Shown here: piece by piece, positions 26,869 through 38,737 of the stretch
Layout of the letters: each line of letters begins with the position of its first letter
Position numbering within the stretch: the stretch's first letter is position 1
Source of the DNA: Saprospiraceae bacterium
Lineage (GTDB): Bacteria; Bacteroidota; Bacteroidia; Chitinophagales; Saprospiraceae
NCBI GenBank assembly: GCA_016714765.1
Contig: JADKCF010000005.1
Coordinates: 214,979-278,978 of the forward strand
DNA: 64,000 bases
Direction: 5' to 3'
The notes under the pieces: generated by a model
Told to the model about the DNA's origin: nothing
What the model saw: only the letters and a program-made list of their open reading frames with translations
Database searches by the model: none
Program-made: the position numbers and the translations under genes

Positions 26869-27765
26869 ATGATCGGGAATGATGTGAAAAAAGGTGTAAC
26901 CTATATGGTTTTCGCATCATTTTGTTTTGCATTGACAGGTGCATGTGCAAGATATCTCAGTAAAGACATCAATGCTATAGAGTTAGTACTCTTTAGAAAC
27001 CTGATAGGTGTAGTATTTATACTTTATTCAGTGATTCGTAACCCTTTGGTCCAGACTGGGGGAAGACTCGCTTTACTTATATTCAGAGGTGTGATTGGGA
27101 CTCTGGCTTTGTACACATTTTTTTACGGTGTTTCCAGGATTGGTCTTGCCGTTGCCATCACATATCAGCAAGCATATCCCGTTTTTTTGGCGATTGTATC
27201 TTATGTGTTCCTGCATGAAGAACTCCAAAAGAGAGAATGGGCAGCTATATTCATTGGTTTTGCAGGCATCTGTTTTATTTTTATACCTTCCATAGACGTA
27301 TCATCAGTGACATCCATGTCTGCAAAGTATCATGCAATCGGCCTCTCTAATGCCATCATGACAGGTATGGCATACCTTAGCATCAAAGGGCTAAGTGCAT
27401 ACTATGATACAAGATCCATAGTCTTGTCTTTTATGCTGTCCGGGATTATATTACCTGTATGTTCACTGGTTTTGGGTTCATTTATTACTTACAGTAAATT
27501 CGATTTTATCATCCAGAATTGGGACAGTCCATCCTTCGAACACTGGCCTGCCATTCTATTACTGGGTGTCGCTGCACTAATGGGCCAAATCTATCTTACC
27601 AAAGCATTTTCTTATCAGAGGACGGGTGTGATTGCTGCCGTTGGGTATAGCAATATAGTATTTTCTATCATTTTTGGCACGATGCTGGGTGATGCTTTTC
27701 CTGATTTGCTTAGTTTGATTGGGATCGCTTTTATTATTACGTGTGGGGTGATAGTATCGGGGTAA
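26869..27765 (+). CDS. EamA/DMT-superfamily permease
   Basis: The 298-residue protein has ten predicted membrane segments arranged as two EamA repeats. The first repeat shows 'FASFCFALTGACARYL', 'FRNLIGVVFILYS', 'FRGVIGTLALYTFFYGV' and 'YQQAYPVFLAIVSYVFL.E'. The second ends in 'QRTGVIAAVGYSNIVFSIIFG'. Such carriers export amino acids, nucleotides or other metabolites; the substrate cannot be read from sequence. It starts 47 bases after the protease gene. Confidence 0.85.
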   Translation: MIGNDVKKGVTYMVFASFCFALTGACARYLSKDINAIELVLFRNLIGVVFILYSVIRNPLVQTGGRLALLIFRGVIGTLALYTFFYGVSRIGLAVAITYQQAYPVFLAIVSYVFLHEELQKREWAAIFIGFAGICFIFIPSIDVSSVTSMSAKYHAIGLSNAIMTGMAYLSIKGLSAYYDTRSIVLSFMLSGIILPVCSLVLGSFITYSKFDFIIQNWDSPSFEHWPAILLLGVAALMGQIYLTKAFSYQRTGVIAAVGYSNIVFSIIFGTMLGDAFPDLLSLIGIAFIITCGVIVSG

Positions 27766-27900
27766 AACACCTTGAGCTAAAATAAACTATATACATAAAT
27801 AATTTTTATATATTCCGTACACATAATGTATAATTTAACTAATTTTGCAACAGTGAAATATGATTGTTACGATTATATTTGAGCTTACAAGGATAAAGTA

Positions 27901-30743
27901 GTGAAGCCGCATCGATATTATATAAAACCCAAAATTTTATCCATGATTATAAGATTGTTATGCATCGGATGGTTGGCGATGACCCACTTTACAAGTTTGG
28001 CTCAGCCTGCTTTTGTCAATAAGACAAGGCAGTACAAAAATGACCTACCTACCAGAAGTGTAATGCCCGGTGCGATGCTGGATCTGAACGGGGATCTTAT
28101 AGATGATCTTGCAGTTTTAGACCGTGGGAAAGAATTAAAGATTATAATCAGTTCAGGAAAAAACTTCTCGTTGGCCATACAGGACTCCTTAACCATTACC
28201 CAGCTGCCTGAGTGGACTATGACAGCCGGAGATATTGACAATGATGGTAGTACAGAAATTTTGACAGCCGGTGAATACGGGCCTGTAAGTCTGATAAGCA
28301 CAAAAGATAGGCAGCTCTCTAGAAATACCATGCCAGGAAATATCTATGCGCAGGGGTCTAATACTATTGATATCAATAATGATGGTTGGCTGGATTATTT
28401 TTTATGCAATGACGATGGCTACAGTAAATTTTATGTCAATGATAAAAATGGTAATCTTGTATTGACCAACGTGATCGATTTCAGTAAAAACGATAATAGT
28501 GACGGGTCAGGCAACTATGGCTCTGAATGGACTGATGTCAATGGAGATTTAAAACCTGATCTTTGTATTTCCAAGTGCAGGGCAGGTGTCACATCTCCGA
28601 CAGACCCACGTAGGATCAATAGGCTCTACATCAATAATGGCGATGGCTCATTTGATGAGAAAGGGGCTGATTATGGACTAAACAGTGGTGAACAGACGTG
28701 GGTTACCGCTTTTGGCGATTTGGATAATGATGGAGACCAAGATGCATTTGTTGTCAATCATTATGGGCCACATGCCTTGATGGAAAATATAGGTGGACAG
28801 TTTTTTAGAGAAATCCCATTGTCAGAGACATTGATGTCCTTTGGATTTCAGGCAGTGATGAGGGATTTTGACAACGATGGATGGTTGGACATCATGTTAG
28901 TGGGGGTAGAAGGCTCTCTACTGCTTCATAATCGTGGCACTAATACATTTAATATCATACGCAAAATTATAGGACCTAATCCACCCAGATCACTTACGGT
29001 AGGAGATATCAATGATGATGGTTTTTTAGATATTCATGCACATATGGGTGAGCCTATCAATGAAGTAGGGGTCAAAAATGACGAACTTTGGATCAATAAA
29101 AGTAATGAAAATCATTTTTTAAAGGTTAATCTTGAAGGTAGCCTCTCCAATAAGTCAGGCATAGGTAGTCAGGTTGAAATTTATGGCTTATGGGGAAAAC
29201 AGGTTAGATATGTAAAAGGGGGTGAAAGTTACGGCATATTCAATTCTCTTCAGCAGCATTTTGGGCTAGAAAAAGCCCAGATTGTTGATAGTCTGATTAT
29301 CAGATGGCCTTCCGGTAAAGTGGATAAATATATGAATCTTGAGCCCAATCATACCTATTTTGCCCAGGAAGGACTTTGTTGCTCCAAATCGCCAACAATC
29401 TATGACGAAGCTTTGATTTCCAATGACAATCTGGTCCTTTTGACTGCCCCTGGTGGTTTTGAAAATTATAAATGGAGCAATGGTCAGACTAAGGATACCG
29501 CATCGGTAAATCTGGGCACTTATTTTGTCAGGATGATGGATGCAAATGGCTGCGTCACTGTAAGCAAACCCATTGTCGTTAGGTCGGGATGTTTTCCTGA
29601 GAATGTAAAACTCATCAACGAGAACCCAAATGTTGTATTATGTTCGGGTCAGCAATTGGAGGTCACTGCCATTCCTGCTGCCACTTATTTGTGGAGTACA
29701 GGCGCAACGAGTGCTGCTATTGATCTTGACATGAGTCAGTATATCACACTTACTGCATCAGATTTATGTGGTAACATCCTTACGGACCACCTGGATTTGC
29801 AAATAAAAGAACTTATTTGGCAACTCAAAGGAGATACTGTCAAAAAAGGGGAAAGCGCTACTCTAGTTTCAGATAAAAAATACACCTCTTGGTATCAAGC
29901 ATCTGATTTGGAACAACCATTTTTGAGGGTGATACGCTGATCACAGGACCCCTGGATAGTACCAGTACTTTTTTTGCAGGAGTGGCAGAAACCATTGATA
30001 AAAAAACAGCGTACGTTGGGGAGAATAATTTTCCGTTATCTAACCTGTATGGTGCAACAAGTTCATCAGGAAGCTTGATTTTTAATGTGGAAAGCGAGTG
30101 TATCCTGAAAACCATCAAGGTTAATACTGATAGAGAAGGTATAAGACGATTTTTAATAATCGATGGTGTCGGAGACACTATTTTTACTAAGGATGTGATG
30201 GTCATGGCAGGTATTGAAACTGTGCGGTTGGATGCTGCATTAAAAAAAGGTGATTTGTATTCTTTGACCACGGATGTAAATGTCAATATGTCTTCGCTCG
30301 GATATCGGTCACCCAGATTTGTCAGGACGATCAATAATACTTTACCCTTACGTATTGAATGATGTGGTTACCATATTATCTTCTTCTGCAGGTGCTATTT
30401 ATTATTATTACTTTTATGATTGGGAAGTAGATTTTGATTTAATAACACATGTAAGAGCCCTCTGAAAAATGTATCAGCTGTTGTACAAAAGGAGTCTTTT
30501 TCTGATGATTCAGGCATTGCGGAGTCATTTAAAATATTTCCAAACCCTGTTGACAATGAATTATATCTGGAAAACCCGCTTTCTGTCCAAAAAGCAGAGA
30601 TCTTCGATACACATGGGAGAATAGTTGCCGTCATCAGGGGAAAAGAGCCTAAAGCAGATGTTTCGTCACTGGCTCCCGGTATGTATATGATTTGTATCCA
30701 TAATGATCAAGGTATTTCTTACCTCAAATTTATTAAAAATTAG
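27901..30743 (+). CDS. FG-GAP/UnbV (CRTAC-like) exported protein with T9SS tail, frameshifted
   Basis: The first 679 codons encode a signal peptide (best from the Met at 27943), repeated calcium-type FG-GAP/VCBS motifs ('DLNGDLIDDLAVLD', 'DIDNDGSTEIL', 'DFDNDGWLDIMLVG', 'DINDDGFLDIHA') and an ASPIC/UnbV domain ('SGIGSQVEIYGLWGKQVRYV', 'DSLIIRWPSGKVDKY'). The frame breaks near 29930; similar coding continues in two further frames (29982-30362, then to about 30460), and the protein ends with a T9SS tail 'FKIFPNPVDNELYL...YLKFIKN' at 30743. At least three single-base shifts are needed. A beta-propeller surface protein is inferred. The start may also be the GTG at 27901. Confidence 0.8.
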
Positions 30744-30790
30744 TTCCAGGCACGCATGTAGAAACAATTTGGTATTTCGGCCCGAATGAG

Positions 30791-31890
30791 TTAAAGTATA
30801 TCAAATATTGCCTTTAGCTTTTTCTCTTCAGTCTGCCAGTTATACCAGTTTTTGGCTTGGTTGCACGCAGTTTTCATAGACAAATAATGGTCTTCGTCTG
30901 TTGTCATACTATTGATGGCAGTAGCAATGATCTCAGGGTTGAGCTCAGAGATGAGAATACCTGTCTTAAAGCGCAGGTGTATCAGTTCATACTCAGGAAA
31001 ATTCATATTGACGGATGGCACTTCAGCATGCATATAATCAAAAAACTTGTTGGCAAGTGAGTAATAATAACTCTTGCTGTCAGCTTGTAGGAGATTTAAT
31101 CTACCGTGCTTTTAGGTAAAAATCTGAAATCTGAGCAGGTGTTAGCCAACCTAAAAAATGAATTCTGTCTCTTGCAGGCCCTGACTTTGCCTGAGACCGA
31201 AGCTCCTCTGAGAGATCCCCTTCTCCTATGATATTCAAATGCATATTTTTAATCATCGGCATAGCTTCTATCATCGTCTCCAGGCCACGACCTGCATTCA
31301 GCATTCCCTGGTAGACGATAAATGGTGGCTTTTGAGGGATTTTGCGGAGGGTTATTTTTATATAAGGGTACATTGTAAATACAATGAAACTTCTTTTGAA
31401 ATCGGCTTGAAAAAAGGTTTGCCAGACTTTCATTTACAGTTATAAAAGCATCAACACGAGGTACAAAAATATTTTCCAGGCTTATCCAGAATTTCTGTAC
31501 GAATGTCCGTTGGTATAATTCTGGTACTTCTGTAAAGTACTCATGAGCATCATAGATCTGCGACTGACCTTTTATCATCCTGACCAATCCACCTGCCATA
31601 AGGGTATCAGAGTCCACACTGTAGATGATGTCAGCAGGCGAAAAAAGTAAGTAAAAAAACAAACGGATATTGTATTCAGCATAAAACAAAAATCCTTTTT
31701 GGCTGTAGCAATTTAATCTTTTTTGTTTAAAATTGAAGTTTAATAATGGGTGAGATTTTGCTTTGCTTCTACCTACCAAAGTGACATCATGACCCCACGA
31801 GGACAAGGAGGAGCATATACGGTGCATGCGCTGGTCCTGGTTCAGGTCATTGGTGACGGTACAGTAAATGCTTTTTCGTTGGTTCGTCAT
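30791..31890 (-). CDS. glycosyltransferase family 4 (GT-B) protein, frameshifted
   Basis: The start at 31890 overlaps the recQ stop by four bases (ATGA). The N-terminal frame (to 31249) has 'DQRMHRICSSLSSWGHDVTLVGR' and 'DIIYSVDSDTLMAGGLV..', typical of group-4-like acceptor domains. The next frame (from about 31370) has 'PFIVYQGMLNAGRGLETMIEAM' and 'IIGEGDLSEELRS...IHFLGWLT', the nucleotide-sugar domain. The last frame ends 'YNWQTEEKKLKAIFDIL'. Two single-base shifts (near 31330 and 31103) split it. The intact product of about 365 residues would transfer a sugar in polysaccharide or glycolipid synthesis. Confidence 0.8.
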
Positions 31891-33794
31891 TTTCCTGCCA
31901 AAGTGATATTTCCTAAATTATCCACACGTATGAGACCTTCTGATTCAAAATCTTTGATTACTCTAATGATACGCCTCCTTTTATTGAAAGGATAGATAGA
32001 GGCATATGTCTTTACATCAATGGTGTTTTGCACAAGGATATTGGAAAGATGTTCCAAGACTTTTCTGATTTGATCTTTGCTGATAGTCGTTTCAGAGGCT
32101 CCCAGGCATATATCACATTTGCCGCAATCCTGTCCTTTTTCTCCAAAATATTCTATGATCAATTTTTGTCTGCATTTTTGCTCATTCTGCAGGTAAGAAG
32201 TCATGCCGTTCAGTCTGTCTTCAGCCATCTTCTTGCGCTGTAGATATGATTTTTTATCAATGTAAAAAGAGTCCTGAGTAGGTCTTTCTCTTGTAAATGT
32301 AATTTGTGGTTCTGAAGCCCTTGGGTAATAAGCTATGATGCCTTCAGATTTCATAATGTGCAGGTAGTGAGCAAGCTGAAGTTCTTCTATATTCATTTCC
32401 TGCGCTACCCGGGGATCATCAATTTTGACGGGGTCTAAAAAAAGTCCTTCATATTTGCGAAGGAGATGAACAAGGATTTTTGATTTTAATGATGGATTCC
32501 GATGCAAAAATTCCAATTCCTCCTGGTCAGCGAGAATCATCAACCTGGAAGGTTCTTTAAAAGCGTCAGAAAATGTGACCCATCCTTCTTTTTCAAGGAT
32601 ATTAAGGATATGGTACACTTTTTTTACCGGAAGTGCTACATACTCTGCAAAATCAAGTATATGAAAATCATAACTTTCCATCATGCCCGAACCATAAGCC
32701 ACTTTATGGTATCTGCAAAGCCTGTCGTAGACACTGGTTATTATTTCGAGTGAAGGAAACTGGTCATTCAGTCCGGAGCGGGCTGCTTCCAGGTCGGCTG
32801 CATCTATGAGGGTAACACCGTAAGATTCCTTGCCGTCCCTGCCTGCCCTGCCGGCTTCCTGATAGTATTCCTCTATGCTTGGGGCTACATCCAGGTGAAT
32901 AACAAGTTTGACATCCGGCTTATCGATTCCCATCCCAAATGCATTGGTTGAGACCATCAGTCGCACTTGATTGCTCATCCATATCTGTTGATTTTTTTCC
33001 CTGAGACTTTTTTCCATACCGCCATGATAAGTGGCGCAGGTGATACCATATTGAGTGAGCCATTGTGCAATCTCTATGGTTTCCTTGCGGTTGCGTACAT
33101 AGATGATGCTGCTGCCTTTGATTCTGGATAAAATCTGAATGAGCTCTTGCTTTTTATTATCTGTGTGCATGACACAAAGGCCCAGATTATCACGGGCAAA
33201 ACTTTTTTTAAAAACGGCAGGTGTCTTCAGTTTAAGTTTTTCGGCTATATCTGCCAATACCTTTGGTGTCGCGGTGGCAGTAAGAGCTATGATAGGAACG
33301 GAGGGATGGATATCCCTCAACAATGGAATATTAAAATACGAAGGCCTGAAATCATATCCCCATTGTGAGATGCAGTGTGCTTCGTCCACTGCTATCAGGC
33401 TGAGTTTTGTTTTTGTAATACGCTGTATGAAAACATCTGAACTTATTCTCTCCGGACTGATGTAAAGAATCTTTAAGTCTCCCAGCATAAAATTGTCCAG
33501 GATCTTGTCTATTTCTTTATAATGAAGATTAGAATGAAGTGATTTGGCTATGATGCCTCTGACAAAAAGATTTTCCACCTGATCTTGCATGAGTGCTATA
33601 AGAGGCGAAATAACCAAAGTTTTGCCTGGAAACATCATGGCAGGTATCTGAAAGCAAATGGATTTTCCACCACCGGTGGGCAGAAGTGCTATGGTATCTT
33701 TTTTATGAATAACAGCATCTATTATCTGATCCTGTGGAGGCCGAAACTCGTCATATCCCCAGTATTCTTTCAGTATGGACCTGCTTTCTTCCAA
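31887..33794 (-). CDS. recQ: ATP-dependent DNA helicase RecQ
   Basis: A superfamily 2 3'-5' helicase of 635 residues used in recombination and repair. The N-terminal 'EEYWGYDEFRPPQDQII'-like Q region is followed by Walker A 'LLPTGGGKSICFQIP' (residues 37-51), DEAH box 'LIAVDEAHCISQWGYDFRP', motif VI-like 'QEAGRAGRDG', and the RecQ zinc-binding motif near the end (Cys of 'KCRQKLI', 'CGKCDIC'). A winged-helix region lies between. An HRDC domain is not seen. It overlaps the downstream glycosyltransferase by four bases. Confidence 0.95.
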   Translation of the reverse strand: MEESRSILKEYWGYDEFRPPQDQIIDAVIHKKDTIALLPTGGGKSICFQIPAMMFPGKTLVISPLIALMQDQVENLFVRGIIAKSLHSNLHYKEIDKILDNFMLGDLKILYISPERISSDVFIQRITKTKLSLIAVDEAHCISQWGYDFRPSYFNIPLLRDIHPSVPIIALTATATPKVLADIAEKLKLKTPAVFKKSFARDNLGLCVMHTDNKKQELIQILSRIKGSSIIYVRNRKETIEIAQWLTQYGITCATYHGGMEKSLREKNQQIWMSNQVRLMVSTNAFGMGIDKPDVKLVIHLDVAPSIEEYYQEAGRAGRDGKESYGVTLIDAADLEAARSGLNDQFPSLEIITSVYDRLCRYHKVAYGSGMMESYDFHILDFAEYVALPVKKVYHILNILEKEGWVTFSDAFKEPSRLMILADQEELEFLHRNPSLKSKILVHLLRKYEGLFLDPVKIDDPRVAQEMNIEELQLAHYLHIMKSEGIIAYYPRASEPQITFTRERPTQDSFYIDKKSYLQRKKMAEDRLNGMTSYLQNEQKCRQKLIIEYFGEKGQDCGKCDICLGASETTISKDQIRKVLEHLSNILVQNTIDVKTYASIYPFNKRRRIIRVIKDFESEGLIRVDNLGNITLAGK

Positions 33795-33814
33795 TACTAT
33801 TGTATGTTATGTTA

Positions 33815-34699
33815 TCAAAACTTGGGGCAGATGACTTTATTGCCTCTGCCAAATATTCTTTTTCCTCTGTTATTGTCTATGACAAAATTAAGTGAGACCA
33901 TGCTGAAAATGTAATAATCTTTGACCTTTGCACCTCCACGCTGCGAACCCGTAGGCAGCTGAACAGGTTGTACTTGTCCCAGATATTCATTCATTCGATT
34001 GCCTAAGCTGGCTGCAAGGGCACCATTTCCGGCACTCAAGTCATCATAATTTACATACTTGTCACTTATATCATCCAAATAATCCGTCAATGTACGCCTC
34101 ATCACCATTTCCAGCCCGAGATTCAGGTTTTCTGTAAAGATGATTTTGGCTCCTCCGCCAAAGAGAAGTCCTATGTTGTATAGACTATACTTGTTATCAA
34201 AACCAGGCATGCCCTGACCTTCTGTACCCAGTGGTTGGAGCTTGATTTCATTGCCTTGATAGATAGTTTTAGGATTAAATCGGAATCCTGCAAGACCAGC
34301 CGTTATATAAGGGGCAAAAACCGATTCGCCTGCTTCAGGATTGAATCCAAAAATATAATACTCGCCTGCAATAGCCAGATCAATTATAGGCGATTTAAAA
34401 CTTAAATTTCTCAGCTTTTGCCAGTCTTGCGACGAGTTGGCATCGTTGCCTTTGACAGTGCCATACCCGAATGACAATCTAGCCCCCAGATTTCGACCAT
34501 ACATTTTTCTGGCACTCAACTGAAGAGCAAGTCCACTTTGTTTTGTCATATTGGTAGTGAAGGAAGGGGCATTTAGGTCGCCCCAATAGGTCGTAAACCC
34601 TAACCCAATACCAAATTCCGAATATTGGGCATTATTTTTGCTGACAACACATAGGCTGAATGCAGCTATACAGCATGAAATAAAGATGCTTTTCATCTT
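33815..34699 (-). CDS. DUF6089 family outer-membrane beta-barrel protein
   Basis: The protein has a signal peptide (MKSIFISCCIAAFSLCVVSKNNAQ), then 'EFGIGLGFTTYWGDLN', alternating strands ('LGARLSFGYGTVKGND', 'FGGGAKIIFTENLNLGLEM'), 'RRTLTDYLDDIS..YVNYD' and the C-terminal 'RGNKVICPKF'. These are typical of DUF6089, a conserved Bacteroidota outer-membrane barrel. The annotated start is the Met beginning the signal peptide (34699); the frame extends five codons further to 34714. Function is unknown; the 'CPKF' ending is a family mark. Confidence 0.85.
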   Translation of the reverse strand, partial: KMKSIFISCCIAAFSLCVVSKNNAQYSEFGIGLGFTTYWGDLNAPSFTTNMTKQSGLALQLSARKMYGRNLGARLSFGYGTVKGNDANSSQDWQKLRNLSFKSPIIDLAIAGEYYIFGFNPEAGESVFAPYITAGLAGFRFNPKTIYQGNEIKLQPLGTEGQGMPGFDNKYSLYNIGLLFGGGAKIIFTENLNLGLEMVMRRTLTDYLDDISDKYVNYDDLSAGNGALAASLGNRMNEYLGQVQPVQLPTGSQRGGAKVKDYYIFSMVSLNFVIDNNRGKRIFGRGNKVICPKF

Positions 34700-35023
34700 A
34701 CGTTTAATTTGCAATGGATATTATTTTGACTTTAGACTCAAAAAATATGCATTAGTTTCATAAATTGAAGACCTTAAATATATAAAAAAAAGATTCCAAC
34801 TTGTTGTTTCCCATCAGATGACCGAAATACTAATGAAATACCAAGGATTGAAATCAAAATTTTTTAGTCGAAAAGTTAAAATTTATTAAACTATTACTGT
34901 ATTTATAAACTTTAATAATCCAACTTGTATTATATAAGTGATGAAATATTTTTTAACAAATCAAATCTTATATACTTAAAATATTAGACAAAAGTATATA
35001 TGTTTTACAAAATATCATAACAT

Positions 35024-36683
35024 ATGAAGAGTATTTTTAATGTATTAGTTATTTTTTTCCTTTCTGTTACCTTTATTTTGGGTCAGGTTGCAGTACCGAA
35101 TGACTGGTATTACGGCAATCCCGGCGAAGGATTCAATGGAATCTCCATGAAAAAAGCATACGGAGAGTTTTTGAAAGATAAAAAAACAAAGACTGTTGTA
35201 GTAGCAGTGATAGACTCAGGTATCGACATTGAACATGCAGATTTGGCTGGCAACATTTGGGTCAATCCGGGAGAAATTCCCGATAATGGTCAGGATGATG
35301 ACAAGAATGGTTATATAGACGATATACATGGTTGGAATTTCATCGGGGGACCTGATGGAAAAAATGTCGGGCCGGACACATATGAGGCCACACGTGTCTA
35401 TGCGAGTCTGAAGTACAAATATGAAAACGCAAATGCGGCTACTCTCAACAAAGAGCAGAAATTGGAATATGATACTTACCTTAGAGCTAAAGAGACAGTG
35501 GATAAGGAGATTGAAAAAGCCAATGCGGGTTTGAAACAACTCGAAACTGTAGAAATGAAAGTGATGTCTTCTCTTGACGCTTTGACTGTTGCGCTGGGTG
35601 ACAAGCCATTGACCACAGAGAATCTCGAAATGATTGATACCAAAGATAATCAGGCGCTTACCATGGCCAAAAATATCGCTGCACAATATTTGAGTGCTTC
35701 AGATGTCAACACCATAGACGGTATGAAGGAGGTTATCAGAGGTGAAATAGCTGAAGATAAAAAAGCTTCTCAAAACAAATTGGATTATGCCTACAACATC
35801 AATTTTGATCCTCGTAAAACAATAGTAAAAGACAATTATGCAGATCCCACAGAAAAGTTTTATGGTAACAATGATGTGGAAGGTCCAGATCCATTGCACG
35901 GAACACACGTGGCCGGGATAATAGGTGCCATCAGAGATAACAGTATTGGTATGGATGGAGTAGCTCCAAATGTAAAACTGATGTCTGTCCGTGCGGTACC
36001 TGATGGGGATGAAAGAGATAAGGATGTGGCCAATGCCATACGTTATGCTGTAGACAATGGTGCTACTGTGATCAATATGAGTTTTGGAAAGGGGTTCGGT
36101 ACGCACAAGAATCTTGTAGATGAAGCAGTCAAGTATGCTGCGAAAAAGGATGTTCTTTTGGTACATGCGGCTGGAAATTCCGGACAGAACAATGACCAAA
36201 TTATCAATTATCCTAATTCAAACTTCGAGAAAAAGTGGTTTTATGTAAAAAGCAAAGAAAGCCAAAAACTGGGTCGAAGTTGGTGCGCTGAACTACAAAG
36301 GAGGAGAGGATGCTGCAGCTCCATTTTCCAACTACGGTATCAAGGAAGTGGATTTATTTGCTCCTGGCATGAAAATATATAGCACAATGCCCAATAATGA
36401 ATATGCACCACTCCAAGGTACCAGTATGGCTTCACCGGTAGTAGCAGGTGTAGCAGCTACATTAAGATCTGTTTTTCCTGCATTGACAGCCGAGCAGGTA
36501 AAAGAAGCATTACTTAAATCTGTCACTCCTATCACACAGGATGTCAAATTACCTGGTAGTAAGACGGAAAAGATTAATTTTTCTAAACTCAGTGTTACTG
36601 GGGGAGTCGTCAATCTGGATAAAGCGCTGACATATGCATCTACTATGAAGGGTAAAAAGAAAATCAAAGAGGTAAAAGCATAA
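35024..36683 (+). CDS. secreted subtilisin-like serine protease (S8), frameshifted
   Basis: A signal peptide (MKSIFNVLVIFFLSVTFILG) is followed by the S8 domain. The catalytic Asp lies in 'VVAVIDSGIDIEHADLAGN' (about residue 64), His in 'PLHGTHVAGIIGA' (about 291) and Ser in 'LQGTSMASPVVAGVAATLRS'. A large helical insertion (about residues 130-250) separates Asp and His. The reading frame breaks near 36265 ('KKAKNWVEVGALNYKGGED' needs a one-base shift) and continues in the frame ending at 36683. No T9SS tail is seen. It is likely a single functional gene with a sequencing indel. Confidence 0.85.
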
Positions 36684-36710
36684 AAATGCCTGATCGAGTG
36701 ATATAAACAA

Positions 36711-36751
36711 GCCGGAATATTGAACAAGAAGATCAATTTTCCGGTTTTTTT
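36711..36751 (+). terminator. rho-independent terminator of the S8 protease gene
   Basis: CCGGAA/TTCCGG and ATTG/CAAT stems around an 11-base loop, followed by TTTTTTTA. It lies 28 bases after the stop codon at 36683. Confidence 0.75.
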
Positions 36752-36796
36752 ATATATGACACTTTAATATTAAGTTTTTGAATCAAAAAAAAGAAA

Positions 36797-37318
36797 ATGG
36801 AAAATTTAAAATATCCTATAGGCAGATTTTCATACAATCCTGAAGAATCAGATTTGAAGTTGCAGGAGAGCATGCAGGTCATTAATGAATTTCCCGGGAA
36901 ACTGGAAACACTGCTGGCATCCATGTCACCTGAACAAATGGATACTCCTTACCGACCGGAAGGCTGGACGGCCCGACAAGTAGTACATCATGTAGCCGAC
37001 AGCCATACCCACGCTCTGATGAGATTCAAGTGGTCTCTCACGGAGGACGAACCGACAATCAAGGCGTATCTGGAAGCTAAAAATGCTCAGTTGCCAGATT
37101 ATCAGCTTCCTGTAGAATCTGCTTTGCATATATTGAAAGGTGTTCATATGAAATGGAAATGTATCATGGAAAACATGTCATCAGCAGACTGGGATAGAGG
37201 GTATCATCATCCTCAGACTAACAGATTTTTTTCGCTCAAAGAAGCTGCAGCGCTATACGAATGGCATTGCCTTCACCATTACGGACATCTGGAGATTTGT
37301 AAGGCAAGTGGGAAATAA
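36797..37318 (+). CDS. DinB/YfiT-type putative metal-dependent hydrolase
   Basis: A 173-residue protein with YfiT marks: N-terminal 'LKYPIGRFSYNPE', then 'YRPEGWTARQVVHHVADSHTH' and C-terminal 'EWHCLHHYGHLEICK'. The His residues in 'HHVADSH' and 'HHYGH' form the likely nickel/zinc triad of the DinB four-helix fold. In Firmicutes the relatives are bacillithiol transferases, but the Bacteroidota role is not certain. Confidence 0.88.
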   Translation: MENLKYPIGRFSYNPEESDLKLQESMQVINEFPGKLETLLASMSPEQMDTPYRPEGWTARQVVHHVADSHTHALMRFKWSLTEDEPTIKAYLEAKNAQLPDYQLPVESALHILKGVHMKWKCIMENMSSADWDRGYHHPQTNRFFSLKEAAALYEWHCLHHYGHLEICKASGK

Positions 37319-37397
37319 AACCGTTTAACTTGCATGACATAACTTGAAATAGTAGAAAGTCTTGGTTGTTCATTTAGTTGAATACTGACTGATCAAA

Positions 37398-37434
37398 ATA
37401 AAAAAGGATACACTATATGGTGGATCCTTTTTTT
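37398..37434. terminator. bidirectional terminator
   Basis: AAAAAGGATNCAC / GNGTGATCC-like stem (AAAAAGGAT pairs with ATCCTTTTT; CAC with GTG region, short loop). It has A and T runs on both sides and sits between the convergent YfiT and DUF4407 genes. Confidence 0.75.
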
Positions 37435-37459
37435 ATTGTCATTATTTCAGATGGAAATT

Positions 37460-38600
37460 TTAAAAATCAAATATTCTCCTTTTCTTCAATAGGGTAAACC
37501 AACCTTCTTTTCTCGCCATTAGATCTTCCTTCTCTTGCCTGAGGGCGTGTGCAAAAACTTCGTTTTCAGCATTGATCATTTCTGAGACTCTGAATCCTGC
37601 AGTCTTGTTTTCGAAAGTCAGCTGGCTGTCAGTTGCCAATCTGGAGATGGTTGTGTTTTTTAGATTGGCCAGGTGATATTCTGTCTCCAGTGTTTCTAAC
37701 CTCTGGTCGTAAGGCGTCCGCTCACTGATGAGCTTCACGAGGATAGGGGAGCACTCAATGATCAAAAACAATATAGTGATAAAAAACCCAGCGATCCTGA
37801 TGGCTTCCTCACTGGCTGACAATCTGTGCAATGCCTTCAGTCTGGAAGCAAATCCTGTTAGAGATGCACGGCTGAGACCTTCCAACTCAGTCTTTCTCTG
37901 ATTTTCGATGGCTTCAGTTTACTCAATTCTGCATTGATTTTAGGGTTTATTTCTGTAAAAAGCAATTGATAATCCTGCTCAGCTTTGTCGGCAGCTTTGG
38001 ATTTTGCTTTGTAAATCGCTCCCATGGCTCTTATCTTGCTGCCGCCAGTGCCATCAGCTTCTGCCAGCGCTTCACTGAGTCTGGCTGTTCTTTCCTGATC
38101 TACAGTGTTTAATTTATTACGTAACAAAGTGATTTCGTCATTGACTACTTTAAGGTCTGCTTCATATCTTTTTTTAAGTAGGTCATCCTGCTGTTTGTAT
38201 GTCTCCTGCTGCATCATTCCTATTTCGGCGTTGATTTCAGATTCGAATAGTTTGAGCTCCAGAGGTGTTGCAATCACGATTCCTATAAAGACAGCAAGCA
38301 CTACTCTGGGAGCAGCCATCGCAGCCTCTTTCAGGAAGTTGGATTTTTTGCGCATTCCGGAGACGATATATCTGTCGAGATTAAATATCATCATACCCCA
38401 TAAGATCGCAAATACAGTAGATGCTGTATAAGACTCAAATACTGTATATAGTGCATAACCTGCAGAAAGTGCCGAAAAAATACCTGTAAACAGGATGGTT
38501 GCGCCTATACCCTGATATTTATTATAATCAGTGGGGCATCTTTTTAAAACGGAATTAACAGCGCCTGAGCAAAAATGAAGAATGAAGATACTCTGTTCAT
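37460..38600 (-). CDS. DUF4407 family membrane protein, frameshifted
   Basis: The N-terminus contains the DUF4407 mark 'FCSGAVNSVLKRCPTDYNKY' and 'GIGATILFTGIFSALSAGYAL', then 'FAILWGMMIFNLDRYIVS', a third membrane segment, a long charged coiled-coil region (about 38270-37900) and a last membrane segment ('IAGFFITILFLIIECSP'). Two shifts are needed: one in a T-run near 38570 (joining the Met at 38600) and one near 37910. The intact protein would be about 380 residues. Function is unknown; it is a membrane-anchored coiled-coil protein common in Bacteroidota. Confidence 0.8.
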
Positions 38601-38737
38601 AATATTAATTTATGTATTATAAATCTTTAAATTTTAAAACCAAATGTAAACGATCCTACCTGGTCCATCTATTTTAATAGACCAAAGTAATGAAATAAAG
38701 GACAAATATATATTATAAATTTTTATAATATGTAATA

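Noticed and set aside
27901..27942. GTG start for the FG-GAP protein
   Set aside because: Not excluded, but the Met at 27943 begins a better signal peptide; the start remains uncertain.
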